This document shows positions 23,530 through 37,059 of a stretch of 64,000 nt of DNA, in pieces; within the stretch, counting starts at the first letter, position 1; the number at the start of each line of letters is the position of its first letter. The notes below the pieces were generated by a model. It had not been told where the DNA came from. It saw only the letters and a program-made list of their open reading frames with translations, and did not search any database. The DNA comes from Plectrocnemia conspersa (lineage: Eukaryota > Arthropoda > Insecta > Trichoptera > Polycentropodidae). Location of the stretch: positions 1,364,001 to 1,428,000 of the forward strand of contig VTFK01000149.1 of NCBI GenBank assembly GCA_009617715.1. The letters run 5' to 3'. A program made the translations under genes and the position numbers.

Positions 23530-25100
23530 ATAGTAGGCATGACATAGTAATGATAAAACCATTTTTGCCATGACTACATGCCTTTTGACTTCTAAAGGCT
23601 AAGCTTAACTTTAATATCATTACTTGCTAAAGATATTTTGTTGCCCACTATTAAGAGTAAGGCTGTGGTTGTTGATGTTTGCGTCTTGAAAACATTTTAT
23701 GCTGTGGACCTTTTGAGTCTAGGTTGGAACCGAGAGTTTATTGTACGTCCGTACCCAACTATCCCCTTGGTAAAATGCTTTTCAAAGTTTTTACGTTGCT
23801 GGCGCACTGAGATGTGAAATGATACTGAGTTTTCAAGGTGGTTATGTGCCCGGGGAATATGGTCCGCAGCCGGACGAGTAACTTTCGGTTTGTTTAATGT
23901 GACCGTTCGTGTGTGCCAGATATTTAGCTTTTACCGTGTTGATTTCATATAAACCTTTCATATAATATATAGTGAATTTGTTGGAAAACTGTCAACATAC
24001 AATTTCGGTGAAAATATGTATTCACAGCATTGAGTGCATAATGCATAATATCACCAAAATATTTGTAGCACGTTTTTGCAGAATCGATATATTCATTATA
24101 TTGTATAAACGAAATTTTGCTTTTTGTTTCAGTTATATATTTTTGATGAAACGTGTTATTTTTAATTGAGTTCACATTTTGGAATTTGGTGCCAAGTAGC
24201 GTGTGAGATTGCAGCCGTTAATGCTAGTAACAGTTTAATACATAACGTACATAGTACTTACTCCTATAATTTATTTCATTATAAACATATAAATATAAAA
24301 AAATAAACGAATATGTCATCAGGTGGTGAAGTTTGCTAGTGACAATTGTTTTAGTGGTAGACCGGCAATTTTAGTCTTTGCCGTATTTAGGTATCAGTCG
24401 TCGTGTTGTCGTAATCTCGCAATGCGACTAAAGTCATATAATTTATAAGGAACGTTCGAGGAAGCTCTGACGTTAATAATTGAAAATCAATCGCATTATC
24501 TTCGGATTACACCCCTAAAAACTGGCACATATTGAAGAGAAAACGAGCTACAGATGACCTATTGTGGCAATTATAGGAGTTCTAACGTTAATATAACTTG
24601 ACGCAAGCTCAACATTTTTGTCTCTTGCGTATGTTCTGACTATTACAAGGGTTAAGTTTTTATGCTGCGGTAATTGGGTATTAAAAATTACTTTTAAAAG
24701 TGTGTGGTTATTGTGAAAGACCGGGTGTCCTGCACGATTTCTTTGTATATAATATATATGTATATATATTGTTGACGCATAACCCTTTTATCTTATAATA
24801 AATCTCTCGTTGTATACATACACCAAGTTTTAGTTAAATAATAATAATATTTTCTATTCAAACAATCTGAAAATTTGAATTATTCAAGTATGGTTTTTGC
24901 ACCCCCAATAAATTTGTCTATTTATTGGAATAATCGTGTACCTTACAGTATAAATATACACACCATGTTTAAGTTGAATTATTATATTAATTTTAATAAA
25001 ATTTAAGAACCACTGATAATAAAAACTGTAATAATTAAGTTTATTATTTTACTTACTTAATAAGAGTCCTGAGGCTGTTGAAATTTATTTTTTTGCCACC
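23530..25100. other. Spacer without recognised genes
   Basis: Intermediate GC content at 23640-23900 and 24330-24560. Short open frames near 23945-24175 lie on both strands over the same DNA and look like chance frames. Confidence 0.45.
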
Positions 25101-25115
25101 TAAACAATTTTTGCT

Positions 25116-25406
25116 TTAGCTTTTAATGTTTATATTGAAATTTGAGTTGATTTTGTCGTAGTCACTAATACTAAACTGTGTTAATCTACTGAGAGGTTTT
25201 TTAATGGAGGCTCGTAAAACCAAGGGCATAGCCCCGGCGTCAGGCCCGAGAGCGTAGGCATTCTTTATGGTGCGCGGGTCTTCATTAGCGACGTCTAAAA
25301 TTTGTCTGGCGAAGGAAGGGAGTTTTTTGGAACCAAATCTTCGCAGATTAATACAATAAACCAATATTTTATATGCAAGTTTCACTGTTTTCTGAGCGAG
25401 AAGCAC
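25116..25406 (-). CDS. Unrecognised open frame, 96 codons
   Basis: The frame is open on the minus strand from 25406 to 25116 and contains FARQILDVANEDPRTI and NAYALGPDAGAMPLVLRASI. The section 25196-25325 is GC-richer than its flanks, and the opposite strand is also nearly open there. I do not recognise the protein, and there is no clear splice or transposon context. It may be a fragment of a repeat or a chance frame in a GC-richer patch. Confidence 0.2.
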   Translation of the reverse strand: MLLAQKTVKLAYKILVYCINLRRFGSKKLPSFARQILDVANEDPRTIKNAYALGPDAGAMPLVLRASIKKPLSRLTQFSISDYDKINSNFNINIKS

Positions 25407-27330
25407 TTTTTTATCTCGTTCTAAGTGTTTTGTAATGCTATATACATATTTATTTATAATATTACTATAGTGATGTTTTACAAATCAATAGGATTATAAA
25501 ATTATAATATTTTTTTAGTATTTGGAACTAATAATATACATGGTAACTAGAGCATACTTTAACTAATAAAAGGTTCAATAGAATTCCAAGGTAATGTTGT
25601 TTATTTTATTCGAAAAATATTACACAATGAAAAATCTGTGATTGTTTTTATATCAATTGCTTGTGCACGCCTCCAATCTATTTTTTTTCCAAACACAGTT
25701 AAAAAGTTTGCATTACAGATCTATGTTGACACAAATAGCCTTTTCTTTTACTTTTAGGTAGAAATCACATATCTTGGGCTAAAAATTTATAACCGATTTC
25801 TCATCAAACATATCTTTTGTTTTCAAATCAGTTTTTAGCTCCAAAAATGAATCTTGACTTAAGACTAATCTTAATTAATCAATAGAAACTGTTTGAACTA
25901 AGCATTTAATTCCTTTAACTTTATATTATTAAGTTCAGTAAAATAGTAACTAAACTGGTTTTCAAATGCTGCAAATTTTTATTTTTTACAAATTTTTAAA
26001 CACTAATTTTACTTGAAAGCCATCAAACATATTAGTGAAAAATAAGCTAATAGTGTACGTCATTCATTAGAGGTCGTGAGTTAAGTCCCTCTCACAAAAT
26101 TCACAATTTGGATTATTTAATTCAAAGCCCTGCCCCCATGGAGTGGATCGTTCAAATTTAAAGCTTGCTGTTTCGCACATAAAAAAATCAACACATGCAT
26201 ATGTTAACACCTCTCTAATTTAAGTTTATAAATTAAAATTAAAATTTTAGTAGTCAATGCGATTTATATTGTTTTATATCGGTTTTAAGGCTTCAATAGC
26301 AACACACATTTAGGTTCAAGTTAATATATAGTTAATAAATTTAAGTTTGCAATCCAGATAATTAACACTCGTTCTCCACTTATGTGAATTGTTTGCATTG
26401 GTTGCTTATACTATATATTGAAAATATTACGTCTTCCCGTTTATATTATTTGATAAAATAACTATTTTAATCTGTAGGTATTTACGTACATAAACATGCG
26501 GTACCAATAGTTCATTACTTAGCGAAACAACGTGCCTTCTATCTTGTAAGTATGAGCAAAGTATGTGCTGTCCAAATACTTAGGGGTCTTAAATTTAATG
26601 TTAATGTTATTATGTCATGCCATACCGTATCTAAAGCTTTTTCTATATCAAGCATTAAGATACCTCTGCTTTTTTACTTATTGAAATTGACCGAAATGTG
26701 TTTGTTGAGTTGGCGAATAGTTGAGTGCTTTTCCTGAAAATTAAATGTTCGTTCATTGTACTTTTTGAAAGATTAACATTTTATAAATAATAAATAAACC
26801 ACGTCTTTTGTGAAGTTTAAAGAGTGATAATAATGCATTTTAAAGAAAACGATTTTTTAACAGCTTTTAGCTGTGGAAAATTTTTTATAATTTCATAGTA
26901 TTCTAAGAACGTTACGGCAGTACACGATAAAAAATATACCTTATATTTGTACGCTTTACTTACAATATTAACATTTTTAAAATATATTATATTCAAGTTT
27001 GATTTAATTCCCATATTACAATTATACAAAAAAAGATTGTAAAATATTATATATATACAATGAACGTTGACTTACTATTTTGCATATCTGATAATATATT
27101 TTTTTATCATGCAATTCCATTATATTGAATATCATTCGAATAACGTTCAATAAATTCTTGGTAAATATTTACTCCTTTATTTAAACAGGATTCAAACGAC
27201 ATGACTTTATTTATTCGACTTTCTAACAAATGTTAAATATAGGTTGTATATGAGTAATGAGAGATCCTTTTAGAATTCCTGAATGTCGTCTAGACAGATA
27301 CTTTTAAATTGATTAACTGATTATTTTGCT
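25407..27330. other. AT-rich DNA without recognisable genes
   Basis: Only AT-driven short frames are present (26552-26737, 26817-27029). I see no transposon ends or RNA genes. Confidence 0.5.
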
Positions 27331-27339
27331 TTTATCAAA

Positions 27340-27560
27340 GGTTTATCTCCGAAACGAGTCCTAGCGTATCTATTATAGAATCTTACGTGATTAAGCAAAC
27401 CCCTGTTTGGTCACATAACACACGTGTCCGACCAATTGTCCTAATCGTCCTTCGTGTTCGGCTTCATTTGCCGTCGTTAATTACTTGTTTAATTAGCCGC
27501 GTTGGCATTAATTGCCAATTACTTTGCCTATGTCGGTTCTAGTGTCCGAACGTCATATTT
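27340..27560. promoter_or_regulatory. Possible enhancer-like block rich in TAATTA sites
   Basis: Within 27470-27525 lie TTAATTAC, TTAATTAG, ATTAATTG and CAATTAC. These are homeodomain-type core sites packed in under 60 bp, inside a patch GC-richer than its flanks. The block has no open frame of note. Regulatory function is inferred from motif density only. Confidence 0.35.
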
Positions 27561-29270
<1,710 letters not shown>

Positions 29271-29399
29271 ATACTTTATTTTTTTATTTAAAATTCTTCA
29301 AACACATTCGCAGCAAAGTTCAAAATCTTGTTCTCGACATTATGGGGGTTTAATGTTAAATTTCATTTGTATCACCGAGCATATTGAATAATTCAAGCG

Positions 29400-29900
29400 A
29401 TCGTGCGCGAAAAAATTCACCGTGCGAAGCAAGAAAAAACCCAAAGTAAAAAACACAGTAACAAATAGGGGAAAGAGCAAAAAAAAATTTAGCTACAGTC
29501 CCTTCTCTTTCTCCCCGCGGTCTCCGAGGTGAAATTCCCTGACACGCTGTTGAGCTCGCTTTTAAATTGACTTGTTTTCGGTGTCTGACTCTACGTTGGC
29601 CAGAAGAGGGAAACTTCGTTGGAAAAGCCAAAACTGCCGGCGAACGAGTTAAACAACGCTCTTATCGCCGTCGTACGTTTTAAGCTGCGTCAAGTTTTTG
29701 CAATTTTAAACCTAGGAGCACAACTTCCCAGTCCACCTTTTAAAGCCTTTCAAAAGTTTTATCAATTAATAAGCGAAACGCGCGCTACGCCCTTAGGGCG
29801 CTTTTCTAACCGCCCCTTAAAACCGTGCTGTATCCCATACGACCCACCTTCCAGCAACTTGCGTCTAAAAATAACGATTACATTATTTTGCTCGATTTAG
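29400..29900. other. GC-richer island
   Basis: Composition is GC-richer from about 29400, and open frames occur on both strands (29356-29631 minus, 29619-29900 plus). Neither has a recognised domain. The block around 29780-29860 is notably pyrimidine-rich on the plus strand. Possibly conserved non-coding DNA. Confidence 0.3.
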
Positions 29901-30636
29901 TGCGTTAAAATTAAAACTGATGAAAATCTTCAATTTTATATGCGTATATTTTAAGATCATTTATTAAAAAAATTGTTTAACTATTTAACAAACAATGTTA
30001 AAAATAAATACTACAATAAGAACAGTCAATCAAAGAGTAAATGATAGTTATTTTTTATTTTAAAATTTGTTATAGAACATTTTTTTTTTAGAGCTTAATA
30101 AATACACATTGTTTGATTTTTCAAGAAAGTTTTATGGAAATTGCATCAAAACTATAGCCGCCATATCCCATACATAATATATTATATCTTATATATAATT
30201 TATCTTATATATAATTGTTCTAACCCGCTTCTTTTGAAAATAATCATTCTCCGATTAATTTGCTATGATTTTAATCTCTTTGTATGAATGGTGTATAATA
30301 ATACACGTAAACAAATGAAATATATTTAATCATAATTATTAAAAATAAATCTAGAGTTGGCACAATGATTTTTGAGCCTCCACTAATAATTCTTTTGTTG
30401 TCCACCAACGAAAAATATAAAACAAGATGGCCGACAGTAACGTGGCAACAGTTGTAAATAATTTTGCTACGCGACAAAATTTTCATTATTTTGGCATGTG
30501 CCTTGTTCGATTTGACTGAATATAAATACTCTGATTGCGAATTAACTAGGTATGTTATAATATATACATAATGTGTGTAAGGATTATAAGAAAACATTGA
30601 TTTAACTAGATAAACAATAATAAAACAATCTTCGTA

Positions 30637-30686
30637 ATGGAATCTTCAAATTTTGAATTCCCGTCGACGGGCTTCGAGGCCGAAAA
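30637..30686 (+). CDS. Candidate first coding exon
   Basis: ATG at 30637 opens a frame reading MESSNFEFPSTGFEAE and ending in a consensus donor, AA|GTGAGT, at 30687. The 50-nt segment is GC-richer than the bases around it, and the exon would end in phase 2. Spliced to the candidate exon at 32043 it would give a peptide of only about 29 residues. The support is a start codon, composition and donor; chance is possible. Confidence 0.28.
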
Positions 30687-30842
30687 GTGAGTTTTTCTTT
30701 TACAATACATAAAAATTATCATTGCTTCTAATTTAATGCAAAAAAAATTACCTAGATCGTTCCATTCCGAGCAACGACCCTCAATATATCAGCCAACGGA
30801 CAACTCATAAATGTGTAGTTTCTTGGATTTTATCTAATACAC

Positions 30843-31340
30843 CAGTGCTTTTCAAACATTTTTACATCCGCGGCCCGGCGAAAATAGGAAAAATATTTCG
30901 CGGATCGGCGTCAACCCAAAATAAAAACCAATGTTAGGTAAAATTTTATTTAAATGCTATAAAATTACAATTTTTTGTTAGTGCGACATCTACTGCTGCT
31001 TTTTTGCAAGAAAAGCTAATATACGTGGTTGCAGCGTTGTTTCTGAGAGATAAAGCGTTGAACTAACACCCAATCGATTCCTCTGTTTTGTTTTTATTAT
31101 TGACATTCTTTCACACAAATATGAAGTTAAAAAAAACTACCAAGAATTTGATAGCTTTGTAACTCAGAGCTAGATATTCTTTATCGAGAGATATCTAGAA
31201 TTGTAATAATGAGTGTATTTTATGTTTGGACACCAGAGTGACATCAGAAGATAATTCGATCAGCTTTTCTTTTTCACGACTTCTAAAAAGGGTTTATTTT
31301 TCCATAGGTTTCTCTTATGTAGATCTTTACTTTCAGAAAA
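30843..31340 (-). pseudogene. hAT transposase relic C (C-terminal part) with one terminal repeat
   Basis: Minus-strand translation from about 31340 down gives EKLIELSSDVTLVSKH, then SLDKEYLALSYKAIKFLVVF, then, after a frameshift, SYLCERMSIIKTKQRNRLGV and PRILAFLAKKQQ, ending MSH and a stop at 30978-30980. These are the dimerisation and tail motifs of ZBED/FAM200-type hAT transposases. About 135 bp beyond the stop lies the expected end, CAGTGCTTTTCAAACATTTT at 30843. The N-terminal half and the other end are not seen. It sits in the possible intron between 30686 and 32043. Confidence 0.75.
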
Positions 31341-31570
31341 AATTGTGAATAACAAACGTCGTCGACATGTGACTTTTCGCAATTCTAACATATCAAACTT
31401 TTTTCAAAATTTTTTTATAAAACATTTTTTAACAAATTTTATTGTGTTTATTAAAATATCTTTAAAAATAGACATAAATACGATCTGTCAATCTAATAAG
31501 AGGTTGTAAATATTCTGTAGTAGTATGGTAATTAAAAATAAAATAAAAATATATCATCTTCTTTATATTC

Positions 31571-31639
31571 AATGTAACGAATTTTGAGTATAACGATTTT
31601 TTTCGGTACCGTGAGCTTCGCTATACCGAGATTTTACTG
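31571..31639 (-). repeat. Pogo/Tigger-like terminal repeat (single end)
   Basis: Read inward on the minus strand from 31639 it gives CAGTAAAATCTCGGTATAGC and further AT-rich sequence with CGTTATACTC. This resembles Tigger-type ends. No partner or transposase was found to the left, so it is probably a fragment next to hAT relic C. Confidence 0.45.
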
Positions 31640-32042
31640 TGCAATATTTTGCTGAGTTTTAAACCTAATCTTATATTATACAATATTAAATATCTAAATT
31701 TAAAATTTAACTTTAAATAATATAAAATGTTTTCTTTAGGAAATATTTAACTAAGTTGTAAACCTATTTTAAAATGAATTGAAAATGTTAAGTAGTATTT
31801 TATAGATTAAACCATTTTGACTATCATTGAAAATCTTAAATATTAATGTCTAATTTTAACCATTAAATTAAATAATAGATTAAAAAAAACAGAACGAAAC
31901 AAAATTAATATTTAAAACCCACAAAGTTGAGGGTCCGGTATTCACACATTCGCTAACTTTGGTACCTCACTGTCGTGAGGTACCGACAGCTAGTTGTATA
32001 GTGAATAAAATAAAAGTGTTTTTTAAACTTTTGTTTTTTCAG

Positions 32043-32113
32043 GATTTCCCGAAAAATCTCGATCCAGAAATCACAGAACTGAATCTCTCATAGCTGTGGA
32101 ATTTTAATTTATG
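32043..32113 (+). CDS. Candidate 71-nt exon with leucine-rich-repeat-like frame
   Basis: An excellent acceptor (CTTTTGTTTTTTCAG ending at 32042) and donor (ATG|GTAAGT at 32114) enclose 71 nt. Frame one reads DFPKNLDPEITELNLS followed by TAG. The PEITELNLS pattern looks like the start of a leucine-rich repeat, and 72-nt exons are common in such genes. The stop and the one-nucleotide deficit suggest either a decayed exon or coincidence. The frame joined to 30637-30686 stops after SRKISIQKSQN. Confidence 0.3.
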
Positions 32114-34100
32114 GTAAGTTGTACATTTTGATTAAATTACTTTGTATGATTATTCATTGTATTATTTTAATGGTGCTTTTTTGTAGTTAGTTTTTCTATT
32201 TATGAAAAAAAAAGTAGATACTAATTTTATTATTTTGGTGTAATTAAAAGTCATAAATATGTTTATAAAGTAGCTTCGTAAATTATATTTAAAAGTTGAG
32301 CGACGTTTTAAATTTATTAATTAATTAAAAAAGTATATGATTAATTAGGAGCTAATTAATTAATATTATTAAGAGCTGTTCTGTTTTTCCGCTACGTTTT
32401 AATTTGTACATAATGTACTTAATATATTCCTCTCTAGTGTAATAATTAAATTATGCTTAACGCACGATTCCGAGAAATAGATACCAATTATGTCTTAAGC
32501 TGACATTGTTTACGTCCTTTCGTACTTTTCTTAGGTTCACTGTTTTTTTACTAACTCAAAATGCATGTGAAACATATTAAGTAAAATAAGTCTTATCAAT
32601 CTATGAAGCGAATAAGTCTATCAAGATCGTTTTGCGTATAGCCAAAATTATTGCATAAAACATTCAAATGTGTATTAATGTTTCGGAGAAAGAGAAAGTA
32701 ATTACGCAGCCCTGAAAAAACGTTTTTATATAAAAAAAAAACGTATTGTTAAAGAAACCATTATTGCTTGTATGAAATGCATTGGAGAACCAAACCATGC
32801 CGGATTCATTGGCCAAAAGTACACACAAAGCGGTTGTTTCAAGAATGCTTTTGATTGTAAAGACTGATTATTCAGATATCCGATCTACCCTGATAGCAAG
32901 TCGATATCCGGCAGATGTAGAACAAACACAACGATGAGGTATATCGTAGCTGATTTGCTCTTTCTTCATGTCAGCACATGTAAAAGTTCTTGATAAATCG
33001 CTGTATAATTTTCACAATATATTAGACTACCACTTAGCGGAGCTTTTTTTAAACAAAAAAATGCCGGAATTCAATTCTTGTCAAGCTTTTTGCTAATGAA
33101 AATTAATTCAAATATCATGTATCTACATGATATTTAAAGCAGCTTTTCCTATGTCATGAAGTGCACGAAAAATTAAATAAAGTTTATAATATTTTTTTCT
33201 TTACTTTAGACATGTCAAACTAAAGTTAAACGAACAAATACAAAATTCTTTCCAACACTTTCGATACAGCTTTGAATATACACAAAGAGGGTGTTTTTTT
33301 TTTTACTTATGGTGGTTGATTCATAAACTAACAATAAAGTTCTATTTTTCGATTGAACAGTTTCTTTCAATACATTTTTTTCTCATTTCATCATTTATAT
33401 GTTGAATGAAGAATACTAACCATTTCAATTCCATATAGTTCTCGCAGATAAATTTCACTTCACGGTATAGAATGCTTAATTTTTCTTTGCTACTTTATAT
33501 GCACTTCCAATTTTATTTGCTGTTATTACATTTTTACGAAATTTAAAAAAATGTTTTCAAACTTTCTTTTTTCGGTTTCAGAAATAATTTTTAACTTTGC
33601 TTTGAATGCAGCAGATTCTCTGTCATCGATTTTTTTTTAAAGTATCCCATATTCCCAGAATATGTGATTTCATTGTTGGCCCACTTATTGGAAATATTTA
33701 TTCCCATCGTCGTTTCAGTTTCAAAAGTTCCAACATTTCTGCAAGGTGTGCAACCAAGTTTCATTATGTGTATGTTCAACCATTTGTTTTTTTAATTTAA
33801 TCACAATCCGACCAATCCGAGTTGGGCCTTGCTTCTCAAGATCAGCTTGAGATGATTCAACTTGCACCAATATTTCCATATTTTCTGTCATCGTTTCTGT
33901 TATTGTTTAGGACTTTTTAATGGGATCGGCGGTTGAGAAGTAATCGGAATTTTCTTTTATTTTTAAAAGTGGGGTTAAACTTTTACATTTAAAAATAAGG
34001 AAAAACAAAATAATGACGTCATATACACGTAAAGTTCAAGAAATAAAATTGTTCGCTTATTGTCAATCGCTACGCACGTGTACTCAGTAACAATTGCTTT
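32114..34100. other. AT-rich spacer
   Basis: A perfect 11-bp hairpin AATATCATGTA/TACATGATATT lies at 33111-33134. Minus-strand frames between 33591 and 33900 are patchily open but match nothing I can name; they could be decayed coding sequence of the hAT element whose end lies at 34174. Confidence 0.35.
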
Positions 34101-34124
34101 TGAAACATTAAAAATACCGTAATA

Positions 34125-34174
34125 AAAGGTGCCGGAACGCCGTTCCACCGCGTTATATAACAAAAAAAGCCCTG
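34125..34174 (-). repeat. hAT-like terminal repeat (single end)
   Basis: Read inward from 34174 on the minus strand: CAGGGCTTTTTTTGTTATAT, then the near-palindrome GGAACGGCGTTCCGGC. CAGGGCTT followed by GGAACGCCGTTCC is a familiar hAT-end pattern. The adjacent 8 bp is CTATTTGG; I could not find the other end. Confidence 0.5.
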
Positions 34175-34489
34175 CTATTTGGTATGTATGGCTTCAATAG
34201 ATCGAATCGCAAACAGTTATGCTGGAAACTCGGTGTGGCCTAAGCCTTTTGAGATGCTTAGTTGATCTTGTTTGTGGTTCATTACATTCCAATAAAGCTT
34301 CCCCCTGAGTTCTCAAAGCAAATTACAAATCAATGATATTGCCGTTATTATGGGTGTTAATGTTTTTTAATGACCGTGACTTAGCATATCGATGAACTAA
34401 GTGTTGTTGATATAAGAAGCGAGAATGATATTTTTTTCTGTATTTTTCGTTGTTTTTATCTTCGCATTTTTCCTTGTTTATTACGGGTA

Positions 34490-34960
34490 GTTAATTCGTA
34501 CCGTGTTATGGCGCGAGCCGAAGATTAATGCAGCGTTAATTTCATTATGGAAATTAACCGGGCACCCCCCCCTTTTGTACGCTCTCCGTGTGTTCATTTA
34601 TCATTTTTTAGTAGTCCGCAAATGATGGGCGTCGGTAATTTCGGGCGCAAAATGTTATAAGAGTTGTCTACGAGGAATAAAATAAAAAATAACGCGTATA
34701 AAAAGCGGCGAAAACAATATTGGCGCGGACACAGGGTCCGCCCGGGGGGTATAATCAATCAGCCCTTCGGGAACGGGGAATGTTTCGGACATGCCGGGGA
34801 CAGGAATAAAGGGCCGCACCATTGACTTGTGACATAATCGCCGTAATTTCGAAGGCTGCTTCTGAAATAATCAAAACGGGGTCGGAACATTCCCTGCCGA
34901 TCTGCCTCCGAGCGATTCGGCGCTGTAAACATGGCTGTGAACGCGTTTTGTTATTGTTAA
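34490..34960. other. GC-rich island, possible conserved non-coding DNA
   Basis: Contains TTAATTCG, GATTAATG, GTTAATTTC and AATTAACC between 34490 and 34560, then a strongly GC-rich section (34720-34820, with CCGCCCGGGGGGTA). A short open frame at 34822-35031 has no recognised domain. It shares motif style with the block at 27.4 kb. Confidence 0.35.
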
Positions 34961-35284
34961 AAAAATTTGATCTAACGACTCACGTACGCATTGGTTCAGC
35001 CTTTTTTCAACTCGTACATACTATTAGGTAGTAAGGTATTCTGAATATTAGGGGCAAACTCAACAAATGTATGCGTCGAGAATCCTAAATAGATTATTTT
35101 TATGATGTAGGAGTTTAACTATAATGCTAGTTCATAAATAAAATACTTGAATTTAAAACTATTTTTAAAACGTGTATGCTAAATTTATTTTGTGCATTTA
35201 TAGTTTCTGGAAGTTTTAATAAGTAGAGATGAAGGATTTTAACTTGAAATGCTTTCGTTAAAAACTTGGGAGTAGCGTAAGCAA

Positions 35285-35408
35285 AAGGATGGATATTTTA
35301 TTAGCACATCGCTGAAGTATATGACAAGATATAGAAGATGCTCGATTTAGCTATGCGCAGCGCATTTCCCTTTAATAATGTATCGTTCTTTACTATAAGT
35401 TAATTAGT
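35285..35408 (+). pseudogene. Non-LTR retrotransposon RT fragment (late region)
   Basis: Forward translation gives FISTSLKYMTRYRR and then, after a shift, KMLDLAMRSAFPFNNVSFFT. This aligns with MLGFTMRSACHFINFLTFCI in the retrotransposon fragment at 45.7 kb, and with the jockey/CR1-type pattern of a basic segment followed by LGF(V/I)xR. Only about 40 codons are recognisable. It is degenerate, and no start or catalytic motif is present. Confidence 0.55.
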
Positions 35409-35464
35409 TAAAGTTCGTGTACGACTGATATCACTTTTTTGTGCTCTAGAGCATTTTTGATAAG

Positions 35465-35521
35465 GGCACTGGTGTATAATTTACTGTAGTTTATGTATTA
35501 TACGATTGACACCCAGTGCCT
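35465..35521. repeat. Imperfect 57-bp hairpin
   Basis: GGCACTGGTGTATAATTTAC at the left pairs with sequence ending ACACCCAGTGCC at the right, with bulges. It begins 14 nt beyond the stop codon of the candidate exon at 35536-35701, on its 3' side. It could be a 3'-UTR structure or a small insertion. Confidence 0.55.
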
Positions 35522-35535
35522 TTCAGTTACGGGAT

Positions 35536-35701
35536 TTAGAGCAGCGTGCTTTTAGACCGATCAAGGACGTGTGAGTCCATGATCGTATGTTGTTCGCGGG
35601 CGGTGGGCGTCTGCTGCTCTGTTTGAGTGTCCGCCGGAGTCTGCGAGTTGCTGCTCGTGACTGTTTTCTCCTCATCGGAGTCCAGGCTTAAGTATCCAGG
35701 C
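35536..35701 (-). CDS. Candidate terminal coding exon of a host gene
   Basis: The frame encodes PGYLSLDSDEEKTVTSS, then NSQTPADTQTEQQTPTAREQ, then HTIMDSHVLDRSKSTLL and TAA. Codons prefer C or G at the third position (GCC, CTG, ACG, CAG), unlike any AT-driven frame nearby, which is good evidence of real coding history. A possible acceptor (CTTTGCAG) ends at 35702; the pyrimidine tract is weak. The frame is open upstream only to 35727, starts with no ATG, and meets a stop just beyond. The tail is acidic to polar and ends in TLL, which fits a class I PDZ ligand, so a cytoplasmic tail of a membrane protein is one idea. I do not recognise the gene. Retrotransposon pieces lie on both sides. Confidence 0.5.
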
Positions 35702-35727
35702 CTGCAAAGCTCGCTGACCAATCGCAA

Positions 35728-36560
35728 TTATGCAGCGATCATACAGCCAATCGCTGCAGTCTCTTATTAGAACGGCGAAATAGGTATACGCCTTTAGAAA
35801 GCGACGTTTGTTTGGTGGGCATTGTCCAAGGTCGTATTGCATTGCAGTCCTGTGATGTATTATATCCGTGACTGTTCCGCAACAAAGAAATACTCTCTTA
35901 ATGACGGAGAATATTTACTGTAAGAACAAAACTCATGTTATTTATGTGGTCTTAACGAAGACTTTGTGTTTGATACCATCTTTTACGCTATTGTGTTGTT
36001 TCCTTGTTGATAGATGATCATTTTTCTTACAGTAAATTAACGCATGTTTTGAGACAAAGACCATTACAAACGTGGTAATATGTGGTTGCTACAGCTTCTT
36101 AACTTACTGATATTTTATGACCGTTCCGTTGGATTTTAAACTGTTGAAACCTGTCATCTGAACAGGTCTGAAACGGTCGTAAAATATTTTTAACAAGCGT
36201 GGAATATGGAAACTTTGCGACCCGTTGTGTTTTTGATCCAAGTTCTGTAATTTATTGACTAGCAAAAAGTCTCGAATGAATTAGTTTATTCTGTCTATTG
36301 TCACGTACGGTCCGCAGTGGCCGTCATAAAAAGATAAATAAGTTAGTGCGCCAATTTCAATAAAATCTTTTTAAATTCGAAATTACTGATGTCACCGTGC
36401 ACTCCACACATTTAATAATTAGCAATTAATAAATGTTTATCTGTAGTCATAGTTAAATTATTTTGCAGCTGAAAGAATTGCATTGCTAACATCTGATAAC
36501 ATCGGCCTTGCCCTTCAAACAACATTATATTTATTTAAAAAGGTGAAAATTAAAATATGT
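35728..36560. other. Spacer without recognised genes
   Basis: This would be intron or upstream sequence for the minus-strand candidate exon. I searched by eye for another GC3-rich minus-strand frame and saw none. At 36120-36185 CCGTTCCGTTGG and ACCTGTCATCTGAACAGGTC form a small imperfect hairpin. Confidence 0.4.
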
Positions 36561-36589
36561 ATATTGAAAATTTTCAGAGGACCACTGGT

Positions 36590-36700
36590 TGGCGGTTGTC
36601 GTGGCATGGATATAGCTGCTTGAGCTTTTCAATGAGCTCGCCACATATAAACAAGTTTTCTGTTATTCTGGAGTGAGAAGGTGGATATATGTTTTATTTG
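36590..36700 (+). repeat. Short repeat shared with the 46.1 kb region
   Basis: GAGCTTTTCAATGAGCTCGC with flanking sequence resembles CAGCTTCTCAACGAGCTTGC at about 46130. Forward frames of both give SFS(M/T)S(S/L)P followed after about 15 codons by EGG/EGW. They probably come from the same retrotransposon family, lying between late and early RT motifs at both loci. Confidence 0.4.
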
Positions 36701-36884
36701 TTTGTCCTTTTAATTCAATAATACATTTTCGCTTATGGCAAATGAAACCCTTTGCCCGATGTCGGAATTGCGTTTTGAAAATAAGCTCTCATTCGCCCCT
36801 AATATGACTCAGGTTTTCTTGCTGTGCGGCATTCTTATGTAAAAAACTCACGCTTCTTTATAAAATGACATTGGATAGAGTTCG

Positions 36885-37055
36885 TGTTACATATCCGATA
36901 TATGTTTTAGTGTATTGAGATCAGTAGCAACGAATCTGCTCTGCTTTTACAATTTTGTGTCGAAAAATCTCGATATAAGCAGAGTAGATGTCATCTACAC
37001 TGATTTTATAAAAGCTTTTAATAAAGTTTGTTATGATTTAATTCATAAAAAATAG
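36885..37055 (+). pseudogene. Non-LTR retrotransposon RT fragment (motif A region)
   Basis: The forward frame reads SVLRSVATNLLCFYNFVS and then VDVIYTDFIKAFNKVCYDLI, stopping at 37053. VDVIYTDFSKAFDKVDHxLL is the classic motif-A region of jockey/CR1-type reverse transcriptases; the catalytic aspartate is kept. Sequence downstream to about 37140 resembles the following RT section (SLxILET and HSYIG) with stops. It is a decayed 57-codon fragment of a polymerase whose other motifs are absent here. Confidence 0.75.
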
Positions 37056-37059
37056 ATAT

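Noticed and set aside
26040..26110. GGTCGTGAGTTAAGTCCCTC as a SINE B-box
   Set aside because: Only a loose match to the RNA polymerase III box, with no A-box or tail.
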